Source: Lycium barbarum
Lineage: Eukaryota > Streptophyta > Magnoliopsida > Solanales > Solanaceae
NCBI RefSeq assembly: GCF_019175385.1
Contig: NC_083346.1
Coordinates: 83,714,543 to 83,778,542 of the forward strand
DNA: 64,000 nt
Reading direction: 5' to 3'
Part shown: one piece after another, positions 46,601 through 59,700 of the stretch
Numbering within the stretch: the first letter of the stretch is position 1
How the letters are laid out: each line of letters begins with the position of its first letter
Made by a program: the position numbers and the translations under genes
Notes under the pieces: generated by a model
Told to the model about the DNA's origin: nothing
The model's database searches: none
What the model saw: only the letters and a program-made list of their open reading frames with translations

Positions 46601-47518
46601 ACGGACAAGCTGAACGTACCATTCAGACTCTCGAGGATATGCTACGGGCATGTATGATGGATTTTGGAGGTAATTGGGATGATCACTTACCACTTATTGA
46701 ATTTGCTTATAATAATAGTTATCATTCTAGCGTCCAAATGGCACCGTATGAGGCTTTATATGGGCGAATGTGTAGATCCCCAATTGGGTGGTTTGAAGTA
46801 GGAGGGACTAAAGTGATAGGGCCAGACTTGGTCCAGCAAGCCATAGAGAAAGTTAAGCTCATACAAGATTGGTTATTAGCAGCCCAAAGTCGTCAAAAGT
46901 CCTATGCGGATAATCGTCGAAGGGACTTAGAGTTCCAAGTTAAGGATTGGGAATTCTTAAAAGTGTCACCAATGAAGGGTGTAATGAGATTTGGCAAAAA
47001 GGGGAAGCTTAGTCCCCGGTACCAATTAGATCTACCTCTTGATTTGTAGTCAGTTCACCAGTTTTTCATGTTTCGATGCTTCGTAAATGTGTTGGAGATC
47101 CTACTAGGATCGTGCCAGTAAATGATGTTCAAGTGACAGAAAAGTTGACTTATGAAGAGGTACCCAGTGCCATATTAGATAGGCAAGTACGGAGGATTAG
47201 AAACAAAGTAGTGGCCTCAGTTAAGATTTTTTGAAGAAATAATAACCGAGAAGAAATGACTTGGGAAGCGGAAGAAAATATGAGATCCAAGTACCCGCAC
47301 TTATTCCAACCCCCGGAAGAGATCCAAGATGAGACATCAAGATCATGAGGTATGTATGTTTTCCGTTTTTTTTGCATTTGGGTCGTGTGTGGCCAAACTC
47401 TATTGCTATTATGTTATGGCCCTGTGAGGCATTGTTATTATGGGCCGTTGTCACAGGATGGTAGTGCCATATTACAGGGGAAACTCTGGCGAAATTTTTG
47501 TAGAATCCCCGAGAGCCT

Positions 47519-47554
47519 AACATTCGAGGATGAATGTTCTTAAGGGGGAGAGAA
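47519..47554 (+). other. Palindrome and polypurine tract of element B
   Basis: AACATTCG, AGGA, TGAATGTT (47519-47538; the first base of the right arm is changed C to T), then TAAGGGGGAGAGAA before the 3' LTR. Confidence 0.88.
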
Positions 47555-48180
47555 TGTTACATCTCGGAAAATTCTCCGTTGATGCACAGTGAATAGAATA
47601 GTGAAGGACACGAAGTATATGATATTTCAATAAGTAAGAAATAACATTTGATGACCCTAATTGAGACTTCAAAGACATTTGAGGTAAGAGAAGAAAGTCT
47701 GCCAAGGAAGGTAAGGTATACGTTAAGTATCGGAAGAGAATTCCGAGTATCAAGTTAATGATGACTTAATGATATTTAAGAGAAGAGTTATAGTGTCCCT
47801 TAGATTGTTAATGAGGTGCTAAACAAGTGTCAAGAAGGTTCCATAAGGATTGGATATCAAATGAGTCGACGCGAACGAGTTCGGAAGAACTGGGCATTAT
47901 ACGGCCAACATACTGGCCGTATAAAATATACTGGCCGTATGTTAGGCCGTATACTCCGCCCAGATGGCCAGCCTCACTAGACCAAATCTACGGCCAGACA
48001 TACGGTCAGTGAAATTTATACGGACCGTATGTTGGTGTGTAGAAATTGGTCGGGACAGATGGAGTATTATTAATAGGGGATCAAGTTCATTTCATTTCAT
48101 TTCCTCTTCACTCCCCTTCTATCTAGAACTCTCTAGAACATTTCTCCACACCTCTCCTACAAGAATTCAAGGGATATTAA

Positions 48181-50682
48181 TGTCACGACTCGACTAGGGG
48201 CCATGACGGGTACCCGGGGCTAACCACCGAGCACCGCTCATACCTTTACCCATCGTACACATCAATCGTTCATTCATTAATCTTATACTCAAATCATAGG
48301 AAAACCATTTTTCGCCTTGAAACATAATTACCTTTATATACATAAGCCCTTCGGCTATCAAAATAATATACATACGATAAGGACATCGTGAGACCATACT
48401 ACCCACACATGCATATCTACGAGCCTCTACTAGAGTACTAAACATATGGACGGGATAGGGCCCCGTCGTGCCCAAAACATAAATATATATACACAAAAGA
48501 ATAAGTCAATGGCACCTCCGGAGCAATGGAGTGCTCTCAAAGTCTGCTAATAGCTCCTACGAGTCTGGATCACCTCCCTGTCTACCTGTGGGCATGAACA
48601 CAGTGTCCAAAGAAAACGGACATTAGTACGAATATGGTTCTGAGTATGTAAGGCATGAATGAAATGAACATAATAGAGAAATCATAAGACATAAGATGAA
48701 GATATAACCTGCGTAACTTTTAAGGGTGGATACATTTCACACATATATCATATATAATCGTATTACATGTATCATCATAGCGCATACATCATCGTGTCAT
48801 ATATATCATCATCGTTAACCCGCGTCCGGGTAACCATCATATGCCGCCCACTAGTGGTGTCATGCCCAACCCTCTAGGCTCGGTTTAAACATAGCAGCCC
48901 GCCTTAGCGGTGACATGCCCGACCATTTAGGCACGGTGGAATCGTATGCAGCCCGCCTTCGCTGTGACGTGCCCGGCCAACTAGGCACGGTGGAATCGTA
49001 TCGTCCTATAGTCAACATAAATTTATCATTATCATACATCTCATAGGCATATCATAACCTTATCATAACTTAGCATCATCATACATTAAAGCTTGAAGGT
49101 AACCATGGCTATGTCGGGGTGACATGAGGTCGTGAACCCCCGACTACGTTATGGAGTGATCATAATCGTCATATCTCACCTTGGAGGGACTAACATTTTA
49201 AAGTGAGTGCACACAAGGAAAAACATCAATGAAACTATACTTAGGGTCATTAACCTAATGGACATCGTACCTCACTTTAAGGTTCTTTGTGCTTAAACTC
49301 ATCATCATCATTATCATGCTCGTATCGTATCTCTTTTCTTTAGCTTATACATATATAGTTCGTTACAGTCATGGACTCATAGTTTCCTTTATTTAGGAAG
49401 ATCATGGGAAAATAGGAGGATTCATGCCATAGAAGGAAAGAATTAGCCTCACATATATCTTTCATTTAACAATTCTATCGCTTGATTGTTCTCCTTCGAT
49501 GCTCGTGTTTCTACCTTCAAGAAAGTTCGTATTAACATTAGCTAATCGATTACAAGAACGTGCTTACTAAAGCTAGAGAAAATCAGGCAGCATTTCCTTT
49601 GTTTATACAACTTTCCTCACGTCACATATTAACTCCCAAATGTCTATAAGAACATTCACAACATTATAACAAACACTCTTTATTCATCCACATTATCCAC
49701 ATTTTTAAATTTCACTCCAATTCATCTATAGTCATGGTCATAGCACACTATTACGTTCACTCACATATAATGCTTATCCCATGTTCTAAATGTCACTTAT
49801 AACATACTTATAATTACAACATCTCAAGAATCATGATTCATTTCAACTACAACTCAAAAATCTCACTATTCTCTCATACATGACCCATTTTCTATCTCCT
49901 TCTACAATCCAAGTATTTCCACCTCTCATTACCTTAAACAACATGGAATGATCATAAAACTTACCTTAGATAGTGTAGGAATAAGCCTTGAGTGAAAATA
50001 CTTCTCTTGCACCAAAACCCTAGTTCACTTCCATTGGAATTCCTTGGCTTGGATAAACTTTAATGTGTTTCTTACACTTGACTTTGTTGGTTTGATGAAG
50101 TTGATCATCAATTTCTCTTGGGTTCTTGGGGATGAAGAGTGGAGAGTTCACTAGAGTGTTCTTGAAGTGTGGAGAGAAAGAATGAAATAAATGGAATGAG
50201 ATTGGTCCCTTATATAAATTTTAAAAGCTGTCCCGACCAGATTCTACGGACCAACATACTGGCCGTATGTATGGCCGTAGATCTGGTCCAGTGAAGGACC
50301 CATTTTGGTAACAACATACGGCCAGTATGTTGGGCCGTATAATGCCCAGCTTTCCGAAGTTCGTTCTCGTCGACTCGTTTGACCTCCAATCCTTATGGAA
50401 CCTTCTTGACACTTGTTTAACACCTCATTACCAATATAAGGGACATTATAACTATTCTTCAAGACATCATTAAGCCATCATTAATTCGATACTCGTAAAT
50501 CTTGCCCGACATACAACATATACCTTGCTTTCCTTAACAACTTCTGTCTCCTACCTCGAATGTCTTTGAAATCTCAATTAGAATCATCAAATGTTATTTC
50601 TTTCTTCCCAAGACATCGTATACTTCGTGCCCTTCATTAGCCTATTCGTTGTATGTTAACGGTAAATTTCCGAGGTGTAACA
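48181..50682 (-). mobile_element. Solo LTR, minus orientation, TSD ATTAA
   Basis: TGTCACGACTCGACT at 48181 to ...CCGAGGTGTAACA at 50682, 2502 bp, with perfect duplications ATTAA at 48176-48180 and 50683-50687. The 5' LTR of element B shows the same site empty (37589-37593), so insertion came after element B integrated. It carries its own TACGGCC palindrome cluster (50249-50343) and is related to its host LTR. Confidence 0.95.
48514..48651 (-). other. LTR hairpin module, copy 11, with compensating changes
   Basis: CTGTG 48586-48590 with CACAG 48599-48603 (elsewhere CTGCG/CGCAG); TGTCC 48604-48608 with GGACA 48618-48622 (elsewhere CGTCC/GGACG or CCCCC/GGGGG). Both changed pairs stay complementary. 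A fifth stem GACGGG...CCCGTC lies near 48449-48467. Confidence 0.75.
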
Positions 50683-51754
50683 ATTAATGATCAACTTCAT
50701 CAAACCAAGAGAATCAAGTGTAAGAAACTCATTAAAGCTCATCCAAGACAAGAAATCCAAGTGGAGGTGGAACTAGGGTTCTGCTCAAGTGAAGTGTTTC
50801 CACCCAAGGTCCATTCCTACACCATATAAGGTAAGTTTTATTGTCTTTCGGTGTTGTTTGAGGTATTGAGAGGTTGAAAGACTTGAATTGTAGAAGGAGA
50901 TAGAAAATAGGTCATGAATGTGAGAATAGTGATATTTGTGAGTAGTAGCTTGGATGGAGTCATGAGTCTTGTTATGTTGTGATTATGATTATGTTATAAA
51001 TGACATTTGAAACATGGGATAGACATTGTATATGAGTGAACGTAATAGTGTGCTATGACCATGGATATGGATGATTTGAAGTAAATTGGGAAATATGGAT
51101 AATGTAGGTGAATAAAGACTATAGTTATGATGTTGTGAATGTTATTATTGATGTTTGGGAGTTGATATATGATATGGAGGAAGTCGTATAAATAAAGGAG
51201 ATGCTGTCCAATTTTCTCTAGCTTTAGTCAAGTATGCTAAGTTATCGATTTTCTAATGTTAGTATAACTCTAATGAAGGTAGAAACGTGAGCATTGAAGG
51301 AGAACGTTCAAGCGATAGAATAGTTGAATGGAAAGGTATGTAAGGCTAACCCTTCTTTCAATAAGGCATGGTTCCTTGACCATATATCTATTCTTTCATG
51401 AGCCTATAATGTCCTCCAAATGATTCTATCTTTAAAGCTACTAAATCTCATGATTCTCCCTGTGTTTATGATTCTACTAAATTCCTTATACGATGTGTGA
51501 TCCTCTAAGGTTAGATGTAATAATACGACAATAGTAATGATGTCAAAGATGCTTATGAGCTCCTATGTATATGTGTCTATGTATGACTATTATGTAACAC
51601 CGAGATTATATGGCCGGGTATGATATGTATCGCGCGCACACCACTGCAATTGGGTATGGATAACCCTGAGCCTTGGTAGGGCCAGGTATGTATTTATCAT
51701 CGAGCCTTGCCATGGCCGGGTATGTGAAACACCGATCCTTCATGGTCGGGTGTA

Positions 51755-51872
51755 CTATGAATATGAATATGTAAATGAATATGAATACAAGTATGAATAC
51801 GATTATGAATATGAATATGGGTATGAAAATGTAAATGAGTACGGATACGAATACGGATACGGATATGGATGT
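51755..51872 (+). repeat. Degenerate hexamer repeat (TATGAA-like)
   Basis: 3' LTR counterpart of 38645-38765, with small sequence differences. Confidence 0.85.
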
Positions 51873-52020
51873 ATGTACACAATCACGCATTAGAAATGGA
51901 AGGTCCCTATGAAAAGCAAGTAAGTGTTTATGACGATGGTTCTACTACCTCCCACCTTATGCTATTTATCATATTGTCTCTTATGCTTTTATAATGATGT
52001 TGATGTTTCTTTACATACTC

Positions 52021-52152
52021 AGTACATTCTTCGTACTGATGACCTTTTGTTTGTGGACGCTGCGTCATGCTCGCAGGTGGCCAGGGAGACAGGCTTGATC
52101 CATAACTTTATTACTCAGGGACTACGTAGAGGAGCTCCATTTCATTCGGAGC
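52021..52152 (+). other. LTR hairpin module, copy 9
   Basis: AGTAC 52021-52025 with GTACT downstream; CTGCG with CGCAG; GCTCC 52134-52138 with GGAGC 52148-52152. The second stem is weakened by a T-to-A change relative to copy 8. Confidence 0.7.
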
Positions 52153-52522
52153 TACAACCTTTGGTGTCTATTCTTTTGTGTACATACTTATGGGCATTGC
52201 GGGGTCCTGTCCCGCCTATATGATGTGACATACTTTTCTTAGAGGCTCGTAGACATGTGTATATGGTTAGATGTATTTGGCCTTGTCGGCTTATATTTTG
52301 GATATCATTTTGTTAGCTTCGTCGGCTTATGTACATTGTTGTTGGCATAGTGGTTGATGGTAATATAAATGTATCGTTGTCCAATGGAAATGGTATGAAT
52401 GATTGATAGAAAGTATGATTTAGCTATGTGGCTCACCTAGATGTAATGTGAATGTATAATAAGAGGTGCCCGGGTGGGTTAGTACCGGGTACCCGTCATG
52501 GCCCTCCGGTTGGGTTGTGACA

Positions 52523-54313
52523 GATGAGTTCCTCCACCTGAAGCAGAGGATATTATCTATTGATGCTTACGTGACTCACTAGTTGTATTTGGCCCGTTAC
52601 TTAGTACCCTTGATTCTTACTGAGCTTGATAGGATTCGATGATTTTTTGGTGGGCTCGCTATGCTCTTCAGATTCCATACCTTTAGCTTGAGGCCATGGG
52701 TGCTTCCTTCCAGTTCATTTTTGAGCACGTGTCTTTAGTTGAGGCCGCTAAGGCCTGCGCGTTTGGAGGGGTTGGTGAGAAGAGGCAGAGACAGTTTGGG
52801 GGAGTGGTTCCAGCTCGAGGGGCACCGGACAGTCTTCTATGCAGTATCAAACCTATTTTGGCCACCCTGTGTATTCAACTTTGCAGGCTTCCTCTAGTGG
52901 GCCATCCAGGCAGAGAGCTTCTGAGAGCTCGTTCTCTCGACTAGCAGAGAGAGTTGTTCCAGCCGGGTCTTCAGTTTCGGTGTATCAGTATCCGCCTTCT
53001 AAGGCTTTTTTTACGTGTGGAGCGCTTGGTCATATCGCTTGAGAGTGTCCATGATCCAGGCAGGGTTATCAGCCCCAGATGACTCCCACATCTTCAGGTA
53101 GCTGAGGTGGTGCTTCTTCGAGAGGCAGTGCTCAGTCAAGCCATAGTGGTCTTCAGATTTCCAGGGGTGGGTCCCAGGCCAATAGAGTTGGGTTTCAGAG
53201 TTTGAGAGGTGGATCACAGTCTGGTTGTGATGGGGCCCAGTGTTATTCATTCCCAGGTAGACCTAAGGCGGAGGCCTTAGATGCTGTCATTGCAGGTGTC
53301 GTTTTTGTTCGATATAGAGCGGCATCAGTATTATTTTATCTTAGATCTATTTATTCATATGTGTCTGCATATCATGCTGTTATTTGGGACTTGACTTGTG
53401 ATAGCATAGCGGTACCTATTCATGTGTCTACTCTAGTCGAAGATTCTTTTGTGGTTGATCGAGTCTATCAGTCGTGCTTGGTTACTTTTATGACACGTGG
53501 GTAGACTTGATGATACTTGATATGGTGGATTTTTATATTATCTTGGGTATGACCTGACTTTATCCATATCATGTGATCTTGAACTGTCATGCCAAGATAG
53601 TCACTTTAGCCATGCCAAGCATTCCTAGACTTAAGTGGGGGGGGGGGGGGGGTACTCCTAATCCCGCTTTGAAGAAGATTATTTCCTTTCTTCAGGCGAA
53701 GAAATTAGTCAACAAGGGGTGTTTAGCTTATCGGGCTCATGTACGTGACACTGCTGTCGCATCTCCACCCCTTGAGTCAATTCCCTTTGTGAGCGAGTTC
53801 GCGAAGGTATTCCCGTCCGATCTGCTGGGTATGCCACCCGATCATAATATTGACTTGGATCCGGGCACTCACCCTATTTCTATTTCGCCATATCGAATGA
53901 CACCTACAGAGTTGAGAGAGCTTAAGGAGCATTTGCCGGATGTATTGAGCAAGCGGTTCATTAGATCGAGTGTCTCCCCTAAGGGTGCTCCTGTGTTATT
54001 CGTGAAGAAGAAAGATGGATCTATGAGGATGTGCGTCGATTATCGCTAGCTGAACAAGGCTACCATTCGTAACAAGTGTCATATGCCTCTTATTGATGAC
54101 TTATTTGACCAGCTCCAGGGTGCTTTAGTGTTCTTGAAGATTGACTTGCGTTCAGGCTACCATCAGCTGAAGATCAGGGCTGAGGATATTCCGAAGACAG
54201 CATTTTGGACGAGATATGGACATTATGAGTTTCTGGTGATGTCATTTGGGCTTACCAATGCCCCGGCTACATTCATAACTTTGATGAATGGCATCTTTAT
54301 GCCCATTCCTTGA
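52523..54313 (+). pseudogene. Old gypsy gag-pol relic, both ends missing
   Basis: Recognisable pieces in order: Gag tail (DEFLHLKQRI), knuckle CGALGHIA near 53020, a protease remnant, and an RT fragment with [37 protein letters not shown] and [12 protein letters not shown]. Stops and frameshifts are frequent and the RT ends before the catalytic FIDD box near 54313. The residues differ more from the intact element than those of element B, so it is another lineage or an older copy. A run of 16 G lies at 53637-53652. Element B inserted into its gag region, leaving no left part visible. Confidence 0.88.
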
Positions 54314-55495
54314 CTCTTTTGTGATTGTGATTGTGAGACTTATCAGTAAAACATTAAAAAGTTGAAAAAGACATGTCTTTTTTTTTGTTCAAACGATAAC
54401 TTTTATTTATCGTTTAAGGTGGACATACACCATAGAAATATTTTCACTATTAGTGATAGTGTCATATTCAAGTTACCAAAAGTTGCTAAACTATTACATA
54501 TAGAGCTAAAAACTAACTAAGTAGTGGCTGCACAATTTTTGTCATCTTAATACACATGCCTGGAAATAAAGTAGAGCATAGGAGCTTTTAGTTATTGTTA
54601 TAAACATACATATTAATTGAACATAAAGACTACCTAAAATTAAAACGAAAATATATGAAATAAAAAAACTTTGTGTAATGATCTCAAACTTTGGGGCAGT
54701 ACTTGCATTTTGCCCTCAATTCTCCCATTTTATTAAAAAAACTTTGTATAATGATCCCAAACTTCAGATGTTTTTCTATCATTATCCCAAAGGCTAGGGT
54801 CTCAACTACAAGGAGTTGTTCTTTTCTGCTTTTTAGGAGGATTACCCACGGAAGAAGTATTAGGGCATTACCATGTGCTTGAGTTGCAGCAAATGCTGAT
54901 GTTACTGAAGTATCTTCTATAGGAACCTCCAAATCTACAACCTCTGTCCTTTTCATATGAAAAATATTAGAAGTTTAGGACCCATTCAGACAAAAAAAAA
55001 AAAAAGGTATAAATTCGAAAAGAAAAAAAAAACAACCTAAAATCAAATGGCTGACAAAGAAAGGCTAAAAATTTAAGTTAAAGACATTAGACTCTAACGT
55101 GAGCTTCTGTTAGTAGGTTTACGCTTAACACTTAAAGAGTTAAAAGACTTTAAAGACATGGGCTTGGATATTCTTAAAAACATGGGCCTTAAACAATCAT
55201 GTGAAATAAGTAGATCAAAAATAAAATTAATGATTAAAAAGTATAAAATATTTATAATTATTTATGAAAAACTAATATTATACATATAAATAATTATAAA
55301 ATTTATGTATATAATTTATCGGTTTGGTTCGGTTATTTTTTAATATAACCATAACCAAACCAAATATTATCGGTTATTAAAATTTAAAACCAAATCAAAC
55401 TAAACCAAACCAAATGTTGGTTTTTTTACTCAGTTTGGTTAAATTTTCGGTTTGGTTTTGGTTTTAACCAAAACCGTGAACAACCCTAAATGTGG
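54314..55495. other. AT-rich stretch without a recognised gene
   Basis: No convincing frame. It contains AAAAAGACATGTCTTTTT (about 54368-54386), several A- and T-runs, and at 55318-55485 a low-complexity inverted arrangement of GGTTTGGTT and AACCAAACC units often seen at the ends of degraded plant transposons. A minus-strand open stretch at 54684-54956 has no domain that I recognise. Confidence 0.5.
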
Positions 55496-55789
55496 AAATC
55501 TGTAAAAGTAAGCTGTAGACTCATAATGCCATATATCAGAATGAACCTGTCTCCTGGGGAGTAACACTTAACAAAACATAACAAAATATGCAAGCCGACA
55601 GGACTGCCACTGTACATGAGAATACCCAAAATGAACTACGTTTATATAGTTGACCAAACCATATATACAACCCACACATGTCCCCAGACCTCTAAGAGTA
55701 TAATAGTGAAATATGGTGGTACAGGGCCCCGCCGTACCCCCGAATATACATACGTCTATATCAAAAGGATCTGTACCAAAATGACTCAA

Positions 55790-55922
55790 GCTCCGGAACG
55801 ATGGAGCTCTCCAAGCAACCGAGCAGATGTCCTAAGCTGGAAGATCACCAAACTGAGTATCTGTACCTGCGAGCATGAAACGCAGCCCCCGAAGAAAAGG
55901 GGTCAGTACGGAAGAGGTATTG
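55790..55922 (-). other. LTR hairpin module, copy 12
   Basis: GCTCC 55790-55794 with GGAGC 55803-55807; CTGCG 55867-55871 with CGCAG 55881-55885; then CCCC with GGGG and AGTAC with a degraded partner. Confidence 0.7.
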
Positions 55923-56040
55923 AATATGTAAAGCATGAAGTACAGTAATGAAGATCATGACTGAGTGAAAAGATGACAGGAAATAAGTATGATAATTAAG
56001 GAATACCAAAGCATCTGCACCTTATGTTTAGAGTCATGCA

Positions 56041-56320
56041 TATATAATATACCGTACCCGGCCCATTATGGGACTCGGTGAAATATAATATACCGTACCC
56101 GGCCCATTATGGGACTCGGTGAAATATAATACGTACCCGGCCCATCATGGGACTCGGTGAAATATAATACGTACCCGACCCATTATGGGACTCGGTGAAA
56201 TATAATACGTACCCGGCTCATTATGGGACTCAGTGAAATATAATACGTACTCAGCTCATTATGGGACTTGGTGAAATATAATACGTACTCGGCCCTCTAG
56301 TGAGGTACTCGGTGAAATAT
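56041..56320 (-). repeat. Tandem array, seven units of 37-43 bp
   Basis: Units of TATAATACGTACCCGGCCCA followed by TTATGGGACTCGGTGAAA. The unit is a motif present once or twice in other LTRs (for example 15007-15030, 40562-40590), here amplified sevenfold. Confidence 0.92.
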
Positions 56321-56721
56321 GCAATGAAACTGTGCACGAGTAATAGGAGCAATCATGTACAAAATGAATCATAGGAGCAATCATCTACAAAATGAATCAA
56401 CATTTGGGATTCAAGAGAATAATTAGACTGAACAAACACTTGTGAATGAAAGACAACAGTCATGTCAAGTACTACTGAGAACTAGAGTTTATTGGAGTCA
56501 TGTATGTTCGTCATTTGCTCATTTTATGTAATTCATGCCAAAGAAGAAAGAAGGGATAGCTTTACATACCTTGAAGCTTATCTATTCTCTCAATTTCTAC
56601 TTCTTGAACTCGCAAATCTACAATCAAGGGAATTCATACTATTGTTAGACTCGTTATCATGTGCTTATCTTAAGCCTTTAAGTTAACTCTTACTAGAATC
56701 TGCCAAAATTTCGGCAACACC

Positions 56722-59700
56722 TGTCACGACCCAACCCTGTAGGCCATGACTGGTGCCCGACATGGACCCCCGTATACATACTCTTTAACTATATGTTCAT
56801 TTCACATCAAACTCAATATGGGTCTTATAACGATCTCATCTTGAAATAATACACAAGCCGACAAGGCTGCCATCATATAACAATATCATATGCAAGCCGG
56901 CAAGGCTTCCATCATATGGACGAATATCATATCACAGAACATCGTATAGACATAGCTGAATAGAACTCATACACAATCCACACATATGTCCACAGACCTC
57001 TAAGAGTATCAACAGTAACGTAACATATGACGGGACAGGGCCCCGTCGTACCCTTAGTCCACATAGGCATATAAATATATATCTGAGAAGGATTTGTACC
57101 AAATTCTGGACTCCGGAACAATGGAGTTCTCCAAATAGCAGAGGGGAAATCTTAAGCTGTCGGATCACCAAAGCGAATGTCTGCACCTGCGGGCATGAAA
57201 CGCAGCCCCCCGAAGAAAGGGGGTCAGTACGGAATATGTACCGAGCATGTAAAGCATGAAATACAGAAAACGGGATCATAATTGAAATAAGAAGTACAGA
57301 AAATGAGTACAATAACCAGAATACCAAGTATTTGCTTTCGAAACATAAATCATGCATGTCAATATCATATATCATATCCGGCCCCATTATGGGACTCGGT
57401 GAACATGGTCGCCACCCCGTCTCTGTCGCCATAACACAACATAACTTCAGAATATAATATATATCTCCGTAACACAGCATATCTCCGTAACACAGCATAA
57501 CTATATATATATATATATATATATTGTACCCGGCCCTTTAATGAGGGACTCGGCGAACAATACAGTGAAAGTGTGCACGATAACATACCCGGCCCGGGAC
57601 TCGGTGAAAGATATATTGAGATATGCACGAGCAGAGTAGTGAGAAACTATATGCAATTCAAAACATTTTTAAAGACTCAATAGAATAGTCAACACGAACC
57701 ATCGTTCGCAATTTCAAATAATAGTCATCTCATATACCTTTCGGATGTCCCTGTGGATTATATCAAAATGAATCTTTGAAATCATGTGTACACATTAATA
57801 TAGATGAATCAAAACATAAGTTATGGGAATAAAAAATCAATAGCCATCCTAGTGGCTCTAGGAATAGGAGTTTCCTTTGGAATCGTATATATATATATAT
57901 ATTGTATATTCATTTCACAACGATCATGCCAAAAAGAAAGAAGGGTTAGCTTCACATACCTTTAGCGTTTATTCGTCACACAATATGTATACGCTGCCCA
58001 ATAATACTTCAACCTATATTAAGATGCCAACAACTACGTTTAAGTTACGGGGAGATTCAAAACGTATTCTAATGTTAGTAACTCCCTTCTAGATGTTTAG
58101 GCGACGTTTACTCTTGTATCCAAATCAAGTACATATAACCAGCCCAACATCAATAATTATATGTTCAATATCAATCCGGAAAGCTCACACAATATTCCAA
58201 ACAGCCCACATTCACAACATGCAATAACGATTCTCATACGGCTACTACATTCTCAAGTTACTTCTAATAGTTCGTAGCCTTAACGTTTGCATGTAACAAC
58301 TTATAACAGCCCATCCAACATACAATACAAAGCAAAATCTTAATTATCATTAATCTTCCAAGTTAAATAACAACAACGTGTCAAAACAGCCCGCACCTTA
58401 CAACGCTAGATAATAGTGTACATGCGATTATGACACATCCAATTTATTCTTGTTAATCTATAGTCATATTATTTCGTCGAAACGATTCTATAACAGCCCA
58501 ACCACTATGACAACATGATGTATACTATTAACTATAATTATTTTTTCCAACTTGATGAAAACAACAAGTCCAAAACAGTCCATTACCACAACATATCCAA
58601 AACAGTCCAACAACATGTCCAAAACAGTCCCTAAACAATGTTCGGAATTCTTGCAAACGTTTACGAACATACTTAGCAAACCACATATGATTCTTACACA
58701 TTATTTCATGTCTTCTTTTCATATAATTTCAGTAGGTTATGACCAGCTATCCACACGACAAGTACAACATCAATTCATACGCAACTAAGCTACATCGTCA
58801 TTTCTACAATTCTTACAACAACTCACAAACGACTTTAGTTTCAACTCCAACCATTAAACACCTTCATTCCATCATAAAATTCATGATAATAAAAATCAAA
58901 TATCATGTAAAAACAGTTCACTAACTTCTTCACAAAACAGTCCACAAACGGTTTCAACATGCTTCAACATCACTTCACATAAAATCATAGATTCAATCAT
59001 TTTCATACTAACATAACTTCACCTTTAACCTTCCAATTCTTTTCATTTTTTTTTACCATGAGATATATGATAGTAACAACCATATTTATTAAAGAAAATC
59101 AGTCTATTAATTCCACCAAAACAGTCCCTACGGCCAACTAACATTCCAACACCAACTTTCATGATTTTATGCATGCGATTCATGTTCATCAAGTTACAAC
59201 CATACTTCAACTTCAACACATATAGCCCCATAACTACTATCATGTTCCAACATCAACACACATCATTTCATGTATACAACTTATATTTACTCATCTACAT
59301 CACCCTTAATACAATCAAAAGAAAGTTAGATCTTACCTTGACAACTTGACTTCTCTACTTGGCTAAAGTTTGTGACTTGAGATGAAAATGGTTCTTGTTG
59401 CTCCAAAAACTATCTTCACATTCTAGGGAACTTCTAAAGGGTTGAAGCACCTTGGCAAATAATTTTTGGATCAAGACTCAGAGGGCTCAAAAATCAGCCA
59501 AGGTGGCCGAATGCTTCTCTCTCTAGATTTAGGTTTTTCTTCCTTTGTGTTGTGTAGTTGAAATGAATGTATTTTCTGATTTCATTAGTTATTATTTGGT
59601 TCACTATAATGACTACAAGTTGGACACAACACATTCTCCATCATGACCATGATTCACTCCATTAACTTTACACCAAAACTCAATATTTTTCTCACAACTT

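Larger units (their letters stand above)
39624..47348 (+). pseudogene. Degenerate gag-pol of element B, split by a solo LTR
   Basis: Starts with ATG 39624 (MPVKRKATTAQKGK), is interrupted at 39868-42866, and resumes with Gag (NPPKFFGSKSDEDP). In order: capsid, CCHC knuckle (CYSCGRPGHIMRDC), protease LIDPGST, RT, RNase H, integrase zinc finger and core, chromodomain. It is broken by stop codons near 43161, 44802, 44814, 45099, 45701, 45917, 46258, 46471, 46533 and 47232, by frameshifts near 43720, 45415 and 46140, and by small deletions near 44598 and 47020. The RT FIDD box reads FIDV. Most stops fit C-to-T or G-to-A changes of Arg, Gln or Trp codons. Same clade as the intact element. Confidence 0.95.
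47555..52522 (+). mobile_element. 3' LTR of element B, split by a solo LTR
   Basis: Starts TGTTACATCTCGG, ends GGTTGGGTTGTGACA. Without the nested insertion (48181-50682 plus one TSD copy) it is about 2.46 kb. GATGA at 52523-52527 would be the right target duplication; the left copy is lost. A cluster of TACTGGCCGTA / TACGGACCGTA palindromes lies at 47895-48040. Confidence 0.9.

Noticed and set aside
51606..51890. IFIFIFIV-like membrane-type frame (also 38499-38783)
   Set aside because: It is the antisense translation of a hexamer repeat in both LTRs of element B; hydrophobicity follows from the repeat, not selection.
54684..54956. Possible small minus-strand gene in the AT-rich stretch
   Set aside because: No recognisable domain or sound gene structure, and repeated short segments (AAACTTTGT(G/A)TAATGATC) suggest degraded transposon DNA.
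56932..57498. 188-codon minus-strand frame in the 56722-60322 solo LTR
   Set aside because: It crosses the hairpin module and repeats, is not kept open in sister LTRs, and shows no domain.
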